Shown here: positions 1 to 12,100 of the stretch, piece by piece
Position numbering within the stretch: position 1 is the stretch's first letter
How the letters are laid out: each line of letters starts with the position of its first letter
From: Daucus carota subsp. sativus
Taxonomy: Eukaryota; Streptophyta; Magnoliopsida; Apiales; Apiaceae
Direction: 5' to 3'
DNA length: 64,000 bases
Assembly (NCBI RefSeq): GCF_001625215.2
Contig: NC_030387.2
Location: forward strand, 37,161,606-37,225,605
The notes under the pieces: model-generated
Database searches by the model: none
What the model saw: the letters and a program-made list of their open reading frames with translations, nothing else
What the model was told of the DNA's origin: nothing
Made by a program: the position numbers and the translations under genes

Positions 1-1030
1 AAATATAATTAATTCTGAACAGGATAATATGAGGCGATACGGTGAAAACTAATATCTGATTAAACGGGATATATTTTTAACAATTGAACATGATATGCCA
101 CATTGATCACTCCTAATAAATACGAGTATCAAAATATTTAAAAATGTGAGTTTGCACAAAGCTAAAAAAGTAACTACACGACTAATTGAACTAAATATTT
201 CATGGTTTTATGAACTTCATGAGGCCTAACTCATATCTACTCTCTTTTTGCTATTTGAAATTCCAGAATATCATTTGTTTGGGATCTGGTTTATAACGAT
301 TACATGAAAAATCATTAAAAGTCTTAATCGACAAGCTCAAAAAATTAATTATAAAAAATTAAAATTTTATAACAAGATATTGTTATAACATACTGTATCA
401 AAGCAATAATCATCTAATATTTTTAAATTAACAATAAAAATATAATACGTTGAAGTACTATATAATTGATATGAAAAATAGAAGGATAAGACACATCAAA
501 GGTGTTAGAAATTTTTGGGGTGCAATTATACGGTTAGTAGTTCAATTGATGCTTTTATAATAAAATAAGGTATGTATCTTTTTACATACAACATATGTTT
601 CAATTTCTATTTATACAAAATGTGTGCAACATATACTATAAAAAATGTGTTGATAATCTGCTTCATCATGTATAACTTTAACAATTATGCAAAAGTACGC
701 TCAAAAAAGAAGAAATAAATGTAAGACAACGCGGACCACACATCTTCATTGAATCATAATTTTGGATATCGTAATTCACATATCATGAACAAGTTTTCAT
801 CAAAATTATGGTATATTAGTTGAAATAATTTAATAATTTCAACAATAAATTACAGATACTTTTAATGAGGTATAATATATTTAAAATCTAAAATTTCAGT
901 ATTAATTTCGAATATAATTTTGAACATAGATAATATGATAATGGTCTCTGTATCCTAACGAATTTTAATGGAGAAATATCAGTTCAAATGTAGTTTTTGA
1001 TCCATAATTTTTTATTTTTTTTGAAATATA
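1..1030. other. AT-rich intergenic DNA, no gene seen
   Basis: No reading frame here resembles a known protein and none has splice support. The stretch is strongly AT-rich with short poly-A/T runs. I see no clear transposon ends before the Stowaway-like element that starts at 1031. Confidence 0.6.
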
Positions 1031-1341
1031 CTCCATTCGTCCTATTTTAAGTGACCTTATTTGACTTTCACGGAGATTAAGAAAAATGTAGCAAAAAAAG
1101 AGTAAATTTAGTTGGAAAGTGGGTAAAGTGGTGGAACATATCAAAATTTAATAATAGATTTGAGATAGTGGTGGTAAGTAGTGAGTGTAATAATGTTTAT
1201 TTAATATAAAGGAGTATAAAATAGAGACGTAGTGGGTGTGACAGTGAAAAGTAGTGTTTAAAAATAGTAAGTATAATAAGTTCATTATTTTAGAGATGTT
1301 CCAAAAAAGAATAAATGTCATATGAAATGGGACGGAGGGAA
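1031..1341. mobile_element. Stowaway-type MITE (Tc1/mariner-like)
   Basis: The left end reads CTCCATTCGTCCTATTTTA. The right end, read on the other strand, is TTCCCTCCGTCCCATTTCA. Both are flanked by the dinucleotide TA (1029-1030 and 1342-1343), the expected target duplication. The length is about 311 bp with no coding capacity. These ends match the widespread plant 'CTCCCTCCGTCCC' family, also seen at 23592, 33879 and 36194. The ends have drifted from each other, so the copy is not fresh. Confidence 0.8.
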
Positions 1342-1466
1342 TAGTACTTATTATTAATGTTAATGCTATTAGGTTGCAAATATTACATTTTTCATATTTA
1401 CATATTTTGTCAAAAAATAAAACGTAATAATTACGCTCGAAACAATATGATGACACACAGATATTA

Positions 1467-2815
1467 CTAGTTGAGAATCCGCGCGTTGCGGCGGCCTATA
1501 AACATTATATTAACGATTCAATATTAATATTTGTACCATAAAATAATTTTGTGACTGTCTATAAAAACTATATTAACGTTTTAAAATTAATATTTGTAAG
1601 ATAAAATAAATTTTATATTATAAAAATTTTGATGTAATACCAATCAATATACTTATATAAAGGAGAAGCGAGGGGCGTGTATGTGGCGCCTTTCACATCG
1701 CTCCGTTCTATTTTTCTAATTTTTTGGAATTTTTGAATGAAAAATATCAAAAATTAGAACTACATTTTTTAGTTTCGGGTATATTATAAGCAAGTTTCAG
1801 AATTTGATTTTGTTTCAGATTATTTATTAGAATATAGTATTTTGAAAGTTTTAATCTGATTTTGTTTCAGATTATTTAATTATGGTATCCGTGAGGTTGT
1901 AGTATTGAGAGATAAGAGGTTGGGGTATTTATAAGTACAAAGAGACTTGTGTGTTACTCTTTCCCATAATTAAATAATCCGAATTCCGTAAACAATCTGA
2001 AACGAAATCAAAATCTGAAACTTACTTCTAATATACCCGAAACTAAAAAAGGTAGTTCTAAGTTTTGATATTTTTCATCCAAAAATTCCAGAAAATTAAA
2101 AAAAATAGAACGGAACGATGTGAGAGGCGCCACCTACACGCCCCTCGCTTCTCGACCATATTTTCCTGTATACAAAATAAATCATATAAAAATTAACAAC
2201 AACAAACATGTCCGATGAACAAACAAATATTATAAAAGAATAACTAACAAACGTACATCACTAATAGTTAATATCATCCATCAATATCATGTCAAGACTA
2301 TATTTTTTCCCATGTTTAAATTTGTCGACTCCCACATAGCGATCTATAACTGCCTTTGCTTGTAACAACCTTTATTTTTTAATACTATATAAACAGCCTT
2401 CACTTATCGTTGCAGAAAAATGGCACCACTGAGTTAGGAATCAAGCAACGAACTATCACCAGAGAGAGGTGGAGTTGTGGCATTGAGAGAGTGGAAGTTG
2501 TGTTTAGATGATCCAAAACCCTACGATCTATGAGAGTATTTATAGGTGCAGAGAAACTTGTGTGCTACTCTTTCCCATAATTAAATAATCTGAAACAAAA
2601 TCAGATTAAAACTTTCAAAATACTATATTCCATAAATAATCTGAAACAAAATCAAATTCTGAAACTTGTTTCTAATATACCCGAAACTAAAGAAGGTAGT
2701 TCTAATTTTTGATATTTTTCATTCAAAAATTCCAAAAAATTAGAAAAATAGAACGGAGCGATGTGAAAGGCGTCACATACACGCCCCTCGCTTCTCTTTT
2801 ATATAAGTATATTGA
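1467..2815 (-). mobile_element. Probable non-autonomous Helitron, minus strand
   Basis: Read on the minus strand, the element starts TCAATATACTTATATAAA at 2815, preceded by A. It ends in a GC-rich hairpin (CCGCCGCAACGCGCGG) about 8 nt before CTAG, followed by T, at 1467. A TC start, a 3' hairpin, a CTRR end and A/T insertion without target duplication are Helitron hallmarks. Inside, at 1644, a second copy of the same 5' end lies in plus orientation, so the body holds long inverted repeats (about 1644-1890 against 2570-2815, and again 1965-2160). A second possible 3' end (hairpin GTGCCTCGCAC, then CTAA and T) at 2930 would suit that plus copy. Nothing is coded. The exact nesting is inference. 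Confidence 0.55.
1644..2160. repeat. Long inverted repeat within the Helitron region
   Basis: The left arm from 1663 and the right arm ending near 2155 are inverted copies over well over 100 bp, including the shared block GAAGCGAGGGGCGTGTA. A third copy in the same orientation as the right arm ends near 2800. Transcripts through this region could fold into long hairpins. Confidence 0.7.
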
Positions 2816-3090
2816 TTTAAAACACAATACAAACTCAAGACCCGTACGAGAACAATATAATGACACATGAATATTATTTAAAACACAGGAAAAACTAGAG
2901 ACCCGTGCCTCGCACATGCTTTTATGCTAATTCACTTTGATTTGAAAACTTAAAAGGCCGGGTATAAATCGTCCATGATCACAACTCACACCTCAACTGC
3001 AAACTAGTAGCCCAAACGAAAATTTATACCCACGATTAGCCTCTTAAACATCTGCGCGCCATCTTCTCTTCTTCCAGTAGCTAACCTGCA

Positions 3091-3099
3091 AAACCCTAA
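3091..3099 (+). promoter_or_regulatory. Telo-box upstream of LIG6
   Basis: AAACCCTAA lies about 75 bp upstream of the LIG6 start codon. Telo-boxes are common near the transcription start of plant genes expressed in dividing cells. The assignment rests on the motif and its position only. Confidence 0.45.
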
Positions 3100-3172
3100 C
3101 CGTCCGTTCACGTCACTTATATACACCACCACCACATGAAATATAACCGTTAAAATCAGACAGCATTCATTC

Positions 3173-6100
3173 ATGGCTTCCAAAACCCTAACCCTAGACT
3201 CCTCATCTCTCTTCCTCAATTCACTCAATTCCACTCCATCACCCCTCACTCCATTCCCCACAGACTTCCCCCAATCAAAACGCATCCCCAATTCACGTTT
3301 CATCGTCGATGGCTTCCGACACGCCGGCGATCACTCCGTTTCCTACTTCCTCTCCCACTTCCACTCCGATCACTACACCGGCCTCTCTCCCAATTGGTCC
3401 AAAGGCATCATCTACTGCTCTCAAATCACCGCTCGTCTTCTCGTCGAAGTGCTGAAAGTTCCGGCTGCTTTCGTAGTCTCGTTGCCGATGTCCGAGATTG
3501 TCGTGGTGGATGATTGTGAAGTGAGGCTGGTGGATGCTAATCACTGTCCCGGTGCTGTGCAGTTTTTGTTTAAGGTTAGGGTTTCGGATGGCGGATTCGA
3601 GAGGTATGTGCATACTGGCGATTTTCGGTATTGTGATGATATGAAATTAGACGATGCGCTGTGTGAATTTGTTGGTGCTGATGTTGTTTATTTGGATACT
3701 ACATATTGTAATCCGAAGTTTGTGTTTCCGGTGCAAGATGAGTCTGTTGATTATATTGTTGAGGCTATTAATAGGATTGGTGTGGAGAATGTGGACAAGT
3801 CGAAGTCAGTTTTGTTTCTTGTTGCTACTTATGTTATCGGGAAGGAGAGGATTTTGGTTGAGATTGCGAGGAGGTGTAATAGGAAAATACATGTTGATAG
3901 GAGGAAAATGGATATTTTGGGGGTTTTGGGGTTTGGCGAGGATGAGGTGTTTACGGAGGATGAATCAGAGAGTGATGTTCATGTTGTTGGCTGGAATGTG
4001 TTGGGTGAGACTTGGCCGTATTTTCGGCCTAATTTTGTAATGATGAATGAGATTATGGCTGCCAAAGGGTATAGTAAGGTAGTTGGTTTTGTACCGACTG
4101 GTTGGACGTATGAAGTGAAACGTAATAAATTTGCTGTTAGGACAAAGGACTCGTTTGAGATACATCTTGTACCGTATAGTGAACATTCAAATTATGAAGA
4201 GCTTAGAGAATATGTGAAGTTCTTGAAACCCAAGCGTGTTATTCCCACTGTTGGAGTAGATGTGGAGAAACTTGACAGCAAGCATGCTCTTGCAATGCAG
4301 AAGCATTTTGCTGGCTTGGTTGATGAAATGGCCGTCAAGCAAGATTTCCTAAAGAGTTTCCATAGGGGGGCAAGGAATTCAAGTGATAAGCCGACAAATG
4401 TTAATACAGCTGGGATTGAAGAGAAAGATTTAGCTTCTGATGAAGTCCAGACTTTCGAGAATATTGATTCTGAACTTCATGATCAAGCTCCTGTTCCACA
4501 GGATATTTTACTAGTAAATGATAATGATATAGAGGAATTGGTACAAGAACTTCATGATTGCCTTCCTGCTTGGGTTACACGAGATCAGATGTTGGATCTG
4601 CTTCAGAGTTCCAATAAAGATGTTGTCGAAGCAGTTTCTTACTTTTACGAACACGAAATCGAGTTTCATGAGCAGGCTGCTGCTAGTACATCATCTCTCT
4701 GTAAATCTCAGCCAGGTTCTGAATCCGACTCTTTGTTCCCTTTGACCCCTGATACCAAGGCACATGACACTAGAGCTGAGAAGAGTCCTTTGAGCCTGAG
4801 ATTCAATTCACTTGGTACAAAACCTGCAATTAAGCATGACATTTCTCCTGCCAAAAAGAAAAGAAATATAAAAAATAAACCTAGTAAAAGAGCACGGACA
4901 GGTTCAAGTAAAGAAGCTACTGTACCAACACAACACACAATTACAAAGTTCTTCAGTAAGCTCGTGTGTCCAGATCCCGGAGCTGATAAACTTGTAAATG
5001 TTTGTGCAAAATCTGATGAAGAAAACATTATGTCACAAATGGATTGCCCCTCACCATACAAAGAGGAGTTGGAGCAATTTATGCAAATAGTAGATGGCAG
5101 TCCATCTTTACGAAATTATGCTTCTCACATATTAGATAAGTCAAAGGGAGATATTAGTAAGGCACTGGACATTTATTATAGTGATCGTGATTGTAGCCTT
5201 GACGAGAATAAGGGAAAATTGACAGAGAGTAGCAAATCAGGCACAGTCCAGAATCACACTGGATGTTGCTCTTCGGTCCAAGCACCGAAGGAGACAGAGA
5301 ATCTGCTGAAAATGGATGATGTATCTGCAGTTATCCAGCCATTAAATAAAGCTGTATCACTAGTACCTGAAAAAGACAAGGTTCATATATCTCCCCGCGA
5401 ACAACCAACTGATGTTGCTTCATGTCTTGTATCGTTACCCCCTCAGGATTATTCACCAATAGAACATGGTTGGTATATTTCTAAAAAGCTTAGTAACCAC
5501 ATTAAGTTCTTCTAATTTCGAAAATAAGTTAGCATTATTATGTACTCTCTTGCCTTGGATATTTACTATGCATGGCAATATGTGCAGCCTGCTGGAAAGG
5601 TGGACAACCAGCTCCATATCTACATCTCGCACGAACTTTTGACTTGGTCGAGGAAGAAAAGGGAAAGATTAAAGCTACATTAATGCTGTGCAATATGTTT
5701 AGGAGGTTCCTCTTCTCTGGATTTTTTCCTTGTTTTTCTTTCTTAATATGTAGTTTTGTAGTAAAGCTCAAGTCAGTGAGGGTACAACCCTCCAGTGAAA
5801 ACTTGCTGTACTAAAAGAATTATTTACTAGAAGTAATAACATCACATGTATGATTAATTTTTGTAGTTTATTGGCTTTGTCTCCTGAGGATGTTCTACCT
5901 GCTGTTTACTTGTGCACAAACAAGATTGCTCCTGATCATGAAAACATGGTTTGTGTATTTTATCTCCTACACAAACTAATTATTCCCAATGTTTTTTTTT
6001 TGTCCTAAAGTTCAGTGATAAATTTATGTACTATTAAACTAATAAATTGCCTCATTTTAAATATCATAGAAATAATTGCAAATTAATGTTCCTTTTTTTT

Positions 6101-9100
6101 TTTGCCACTCCTGATCTGTGGATGTCTGAAATCAATTAATCCATATTCAACTGCATGTGGTCGTTGAGAGTGGAGTGTTGTTGTTTGAGTGTTAGGTAGT
6201 GCGTAGCGGGAGGGTCAACTAGTGAGCTTCCTCCAATCTCTCTGTGGAAAAATAGCTGTTCCTTTTTTCATTTTTCTATCTTCTGCTGGTGACTTTTGCT
6301 CCCTCTCATTGTTAGTTATGTGATAAGGTGCAGCTGCTTACAAATAAGTACATAACTCTAGTGGCATTTTTTTAAATATTTTTTTTTTTTGAAAAGCCGC
6401 TAATTACATTGAATTCACACTTTGCTTTAGTGCCGGGAAGGCACTTGCTTCCAATATGTGTTTTGCTTAAGACTTTGACAATATCCAGAACTTCACCTCA
6501 ACGCATTCAGCTATACCTAGTATTTAGCAAAAAAATTAAATGGCATATCTAATGTACATCTGCTTACAGTGGATATTTTTCTAAACGTCTGCTTGGTTAC
6601 CTGAAAATCTAATTAATATCTACTGCACTTAGGAATTAAATATAGGGGGGAGTATTATTGTATCAGCACTTGAAGAGACCTGTGGAGCAAATAAATCTAA
6701 AATTCGGACAATGTACAATAACTTGGGTGATCTTGGTAAGAATTGATGTCTGCCGTTCAAAAATTCTTCCAACTAAGACTTGAATTCTTAAATTCACTAA
6801 TTGGTTTATTTATGTTAGGTGATGTTGCTCAACTTTGCCGACAGACACAGTCATTGCTTGCTACTCCTGCGCCACTCTCAATCCGAGGTGTATTTCAAGC
6901 GCTCCACAAGATTAGGTATAGATGCAAAATCTCTTAATGTGCTAAGAAATTAAATCTAAGAATAAAATGATATTATAGGTATTAAATTGGTCCCACACTA
7001 TTTCAGAATAAGGTAAATGCAAGAATGCTGCTCAAGATTGGTTCCCTAATATATTCTATCCAGTAGCTGCACCCTGGAAATATTTCCCTGTTAACCAAAA
7101 TTAAATATGTTGTTGCTTAACATATGTACCTTTATGTTTTACTAGCAACTGAATCGATTTAAACTTTTTACTATACATGATGTGTGCATTATCTTAGAAG
7201 AAGGTACATTTTAGAGGCAATTTTTGCAGGCTTAACAATTTGTGTCTGTTTAAATATACTTATATAGGATTACAATGTCTTGATTTCATAAAGGAACAGA
7301 ATACCAAAGGGTGTTAGAAATTCTACTTTTGGTTCCCACACTTCTCTGTGTCTGTGTCTTCATCTCTTTTTCTGATTATTATCAAAATTTTATACTAATA
7401 ATCTGTACATCCCAAATCAAATGGATGGCACAGAGAACTGGGCACGTAAAGAAGGTATTTATGCATCTTTTATTTTTTTAAACCTTTTATTAGAAAATTG
7501 AAGGAAAAAATACTGTATATAGTACTCTTGAAAATTTTAAAAACTTTCCTAGCAATTTAATACTGGCCACCGTCTAAGGAATGATGATGAATCAGTGATT
7601 TTCTACAAGGAGTTGAGAAGTTCGAATATTGTTGATTCTGTACCTCTTAATCTTGTGACGCTGAGCCTCTTATGTGTTGGGCCGTTGGCACAGTCAGTTG
7701 CTTATTTCTGTTTCGAGTGATTTCTTATGTTTGGAAAGCTAGTCCAGAGCAGCTGTTTGTCATAGACCAGTGTAGGTAATATGAATCTTGCATGTTTAAT
7801 GACATTTTAATGCCTTCATGTTCCTAAAATCATGCACAACTATTTACTTAACAGCAATTTATAACAAACTTATTATCTTAATGTGAAGATATTTTTATAC
7901 AATTAAATAAGAACGTATATTAATTAATTAATGAGTAGCCTGTACTTTTCGCAGGCCATACACTTGTCTGTATGTATGTATGTACGTGTATACACATCAT
8001 CTTTGTAGTATATATTGATTGACACATGTTACCACACTGCTCTACTATATTATTGCCTAAAGTTGGATTTTGTCAGTATACAAACAGGTAATGGAAGTAC
8101 TAGTCGAAAGAAAGGCCTCATCATGAATCTTATGAGGTCATGTAGAGAGAAGGAAATGAAGTATCTTGTTAGAACCTTGGTAAGTTTGTAATAAATTTAT
8201 ATGGACGGTTTTGCATGAACTTCTAGATCACTGAGTTACTTTGTTACATGGCAAGGCAAAGAATTGTTGGAAATTAAATTGTCTTTGCAGTTGATCTTTT
8301 TCTTTGCTCCTTTTTATAATGTATTATAAATAAATACACAAACAAAAAAGAAATGATTTGCTTAGGATCATACGTTTCATATGTTTGCCAATAGTAGGTT
8401 ATCACTAATAAATAATTTAAAATCTGATTGCTCTTTGACGATCTTGTTTTTCAATTTTCTATCTTGAGGTATACCATTTCCACAAAGGATAATGTGTCCT
8501 CGAGACTTCATTGTCTGCAGCCTGTTGAGCGTTGTTCATTCATCCTTTAGTGTAAAATTCCCTGAATAAGAAAAAGACGAAGAATACAAGACTAGGACAA
8601 TTAAGATGCAATCTGTTATGGAATTGATTTAGATAGACCAGAAAGCGAGGCACAGTTGAGAGTAACATAACTCAGAAGAGGTTTTCGGATCTGATCCTGA
8701 TGGCATTGAGGTAGTAAGATTATGATGGAACATATGAAGTATAATTGTAATTCTATTAACCCTAGACTCATCTCTAGATCCGAGAAAAAGTCTGAAGCTG
8801 TGAGTTATTATTGTTGTATTTGTATTTTCCTTACAATTCTTCAAGCATTATATCATAAGATACTTGAAATATACAGAACAACAGTAATGTTCGATTTTGG
8901 AATCTACAATTGAACTTTTATGTCTCAATGGCATCTCTGGAGAGTTATTTTGATTTCAGCTCTATGTTATTTTACTGGAGAGCATAGATTTTTTATTTTT
9001 TTTTTGAATCATATAGTTTACCCTGATATTATGTTATTTTAGGTTAGGAATTTACGTATTGGGGCAATGATGAGAACTGTTTTGCCAGCATTAGCTCAAG

Positions 9101-12100
9101 CTGTTGCTATGAGCTCATCTCCTGCTGAACGATCAACTGAAAATACCAAACAGCAATACCAGGTTTACTTATTTTATGGTGTCTACATCAATTAATTGTG
9201 TTTGTGCGACAAGTGAAAGATTCCATATTTGATTATTTTACTTTCTGTCTCTGCACATGGTATATTGGGATTTAAGTTACAACATGAGCTGCAGTGGGAA
9301 TTTATATGTATATAGAGCTCATATTAGTTCTTTGTATTACCATAACTCATTGCTCTGATAACATATTTAACTGATTTTTAATCTTTATATTCTGTCAGGC
9401 ACTTTCTGCGGTGGTACTTGAAGCATATAATGTTCTTCCCAATTTGGTAAAATTTTCCTTTAGGCATTTATGTATTAGATCTTCGGTATTCATGATGTTA
9501 CTCCTATCTTGCTCTACTATAATCTTGTCTCATGTATAGGAAATATTTTTTTCCGGAACAAATTACAACAAATATCCTAGCTCTTCGGAGAGCTAGATCT
9601 GCTTCAATCGGGGTTGGTGTAATGGTGCGACCAAATTAGGCAGTTTTCCAACATAAAAGGGACACTGTTTGGGGGAAAAGAGAACGTTTCTTTGCACACT
9701 TATTTGCCTAAACAAACACATGATTACAGCTTACTTGTAGAATAGGTATAGGTTATCTCCAATGTAATTATAATTGATGCTCAGCGAGAAGATTGTATAT
9801 GCATCTGTCCTTTTTAGACATAATGTTTAAAAAAAAACAGAAGTCCATAGATGTGGTAGCATTTGCATCAATCTATTGCAGTTATTGTATATTTGGGTGC
9901 ACAGGAAACTGGTCATAAGATTTGAAATTTAGCTTCCATTCAGTCCAACTTAAAACATGAGGATGTAAATTTAAGTAGTAGAGTTTTTGTGAAAACTTCA
10001 TAATGACTCGAGGATGAAATATATATCCAATTCTATTTAATGAACTATGGCTATAGTTTACATAGTTAATTGAAGGATATAATATCGTCCATTCATTTGA
10101 TTGTCTGTTTTTCCAGTAAATTAAGTAGTTTCTTATTGATTTAGATGTAAACTTCCACGACATCGAAATTATTATTCCTATATGTATTTATATATAGGAT
10201 GTGTCTCATTTTCCTTGCTTTATCTGCAAATTAAAATGTCAACTCATGTCATTAGTTTTGGTGAGCAGGATTTGCTCATTCCTTCTCTTATGGACCACGG
10301 AATTAAATTTTCGTCAACAACCTTGTCAATGGTTCCAGGCACACCAATCAAACCTATGCTTGCAAAGTACTTTTGCTGTTGTTGCCACAATTATTTTAAG
10401 TTTGAGGATATACATACTTGCAATACCTTATACTGCTTGCTCTGTTTTTGTGATAGAATCACTAATGGGATCCCTCAAGTGTTAAAGCTCTTTTCCTGTA
10501 AAGCATTTTCATGTGAATACAAGTATGCTGTTTTCTTTTCCCTCTGAATCTCTGTGTGTGTGTGTGCGTGCAGGTGCACGCTTGTCTAATTAGTTATTTC
10601 TTAGAAATTGTTATGCAATATTATTGTTTAATGGGACAGCTTTTTCAGGTACAGAATTCATCCAGTATGAAGGTAGTTGTGTGTGTGTGTGTCTGTGTCA
10701 ATCAACGAATAGACCAAAGACTTTAGAATTTTTGGGAAGAACATAGTCCAGTTGGTACTACTTACTAGTCTATCATCGATTGCATGATGGTCTTTGAGAA
10801 AGTTACCATTATATGAGTTAATCCAAACACTGCCAGGCATGCGGTGTTTATGTGCATTGTGTCTACAGTTATAAATAATAAGTTATCTTATATGTTCGAC
10901 TGAAACACCATACAGTTCTCAACTTGTTTCTTTATACAGTTCTCAACTTGTTTCTTTTTCTTCTTGGAGGACTTCGCATTTTTACGTCATCCTTATTCTT
11001 ACTTAGTTTTTTATTATGACCTTAAAAAGGAATATGACCTACGTAAGAAACTTTATCTTTTCTATAAGTTTTTACAGTTTGTAAGAAACACTCTTTAACT
11101 TTTGTTTGTGTTTACTTGGGCTTCTGCAGATATGATGGTCAGAGAGCACAAATTCACAAGTTAGGTGATGGATCCGTGCGTGTCTTTTCACGAAATGGGG
11201 ATGAAACAACATCGAGATTTCCAGATTTAGTAAACATAATTAAGGAGTCTTGTAGCTCTGAGGCTTCAAGTTTTGTTTTGGATGCAGAGGTATAATTATT
11301 TGCCAGGATATGCACATGTTTCTTGGAGATCCAATAAATAATTTTGTTGGCCGGGCTGGATTACTAGTTATTACTTTGTGTTGATCTTCATTCTGATTTC
11401 CGATTTTATAATATATTGTGGTTTAGGTTGTTGCTGTAGATAGGAAAAATGGATGCAAACTTATGTCTTTCCAAGAACTTTCTTCCCGGGAGAGAGGTGG
11501 AAAAGATTCCTTAATTGCTGTTGATAACATAAAGGTTTGATATCATTATTAGGTTTTAAATATATTGTGGTTCAGTTAAAGCATTTCCAATGAACTATCC
11601 CAGAGCTGACTCAACTTTGATACTAACGTTAAAAGTCCCAGTTTTATTATATTTATGATAATATCTGTGTTTGAGAATGTAGTATTGATGATATTATATT
11701 AAACTAAATGAAATATAAGGCTAATTCTTTAAGAGATTGTAACAACATCGTCAGAGGGACAGAAGGAATTTCACTTTGTCCTCCGAGTGTGCTTTCTCTG
11801 TAATTTATTCTCTACAAAATTCAGTTAGATTGTGTTTGGGAACATGTAATTCATTTCAAATGACATGATTTGAGTTGTCATCCAAATTCTCAAGTTTATA
11901 GTAGTACTTGAATGTTTTTGAATTTCATATGAAAACCAAATTCTTTTGTTTATCCAAATATGTCAATTCATCAAATCGAGAATTTTAAATGAAATACATG
12001 TTCTCGAACAGGCCATTAGGAATATTTAATTTGTACGTACCAGAGCTTAGTTAATGCTCAATTAATTGAATTAATCTTCTCTAGTTGTGCTAACTGTGCG

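Noticed and set aside
8629-8913. Small overlapping frames in LIG6 intron 6
   Set aside because: They lie inside a spliced intron, have no known motif, and overlap each other on opposite strands.
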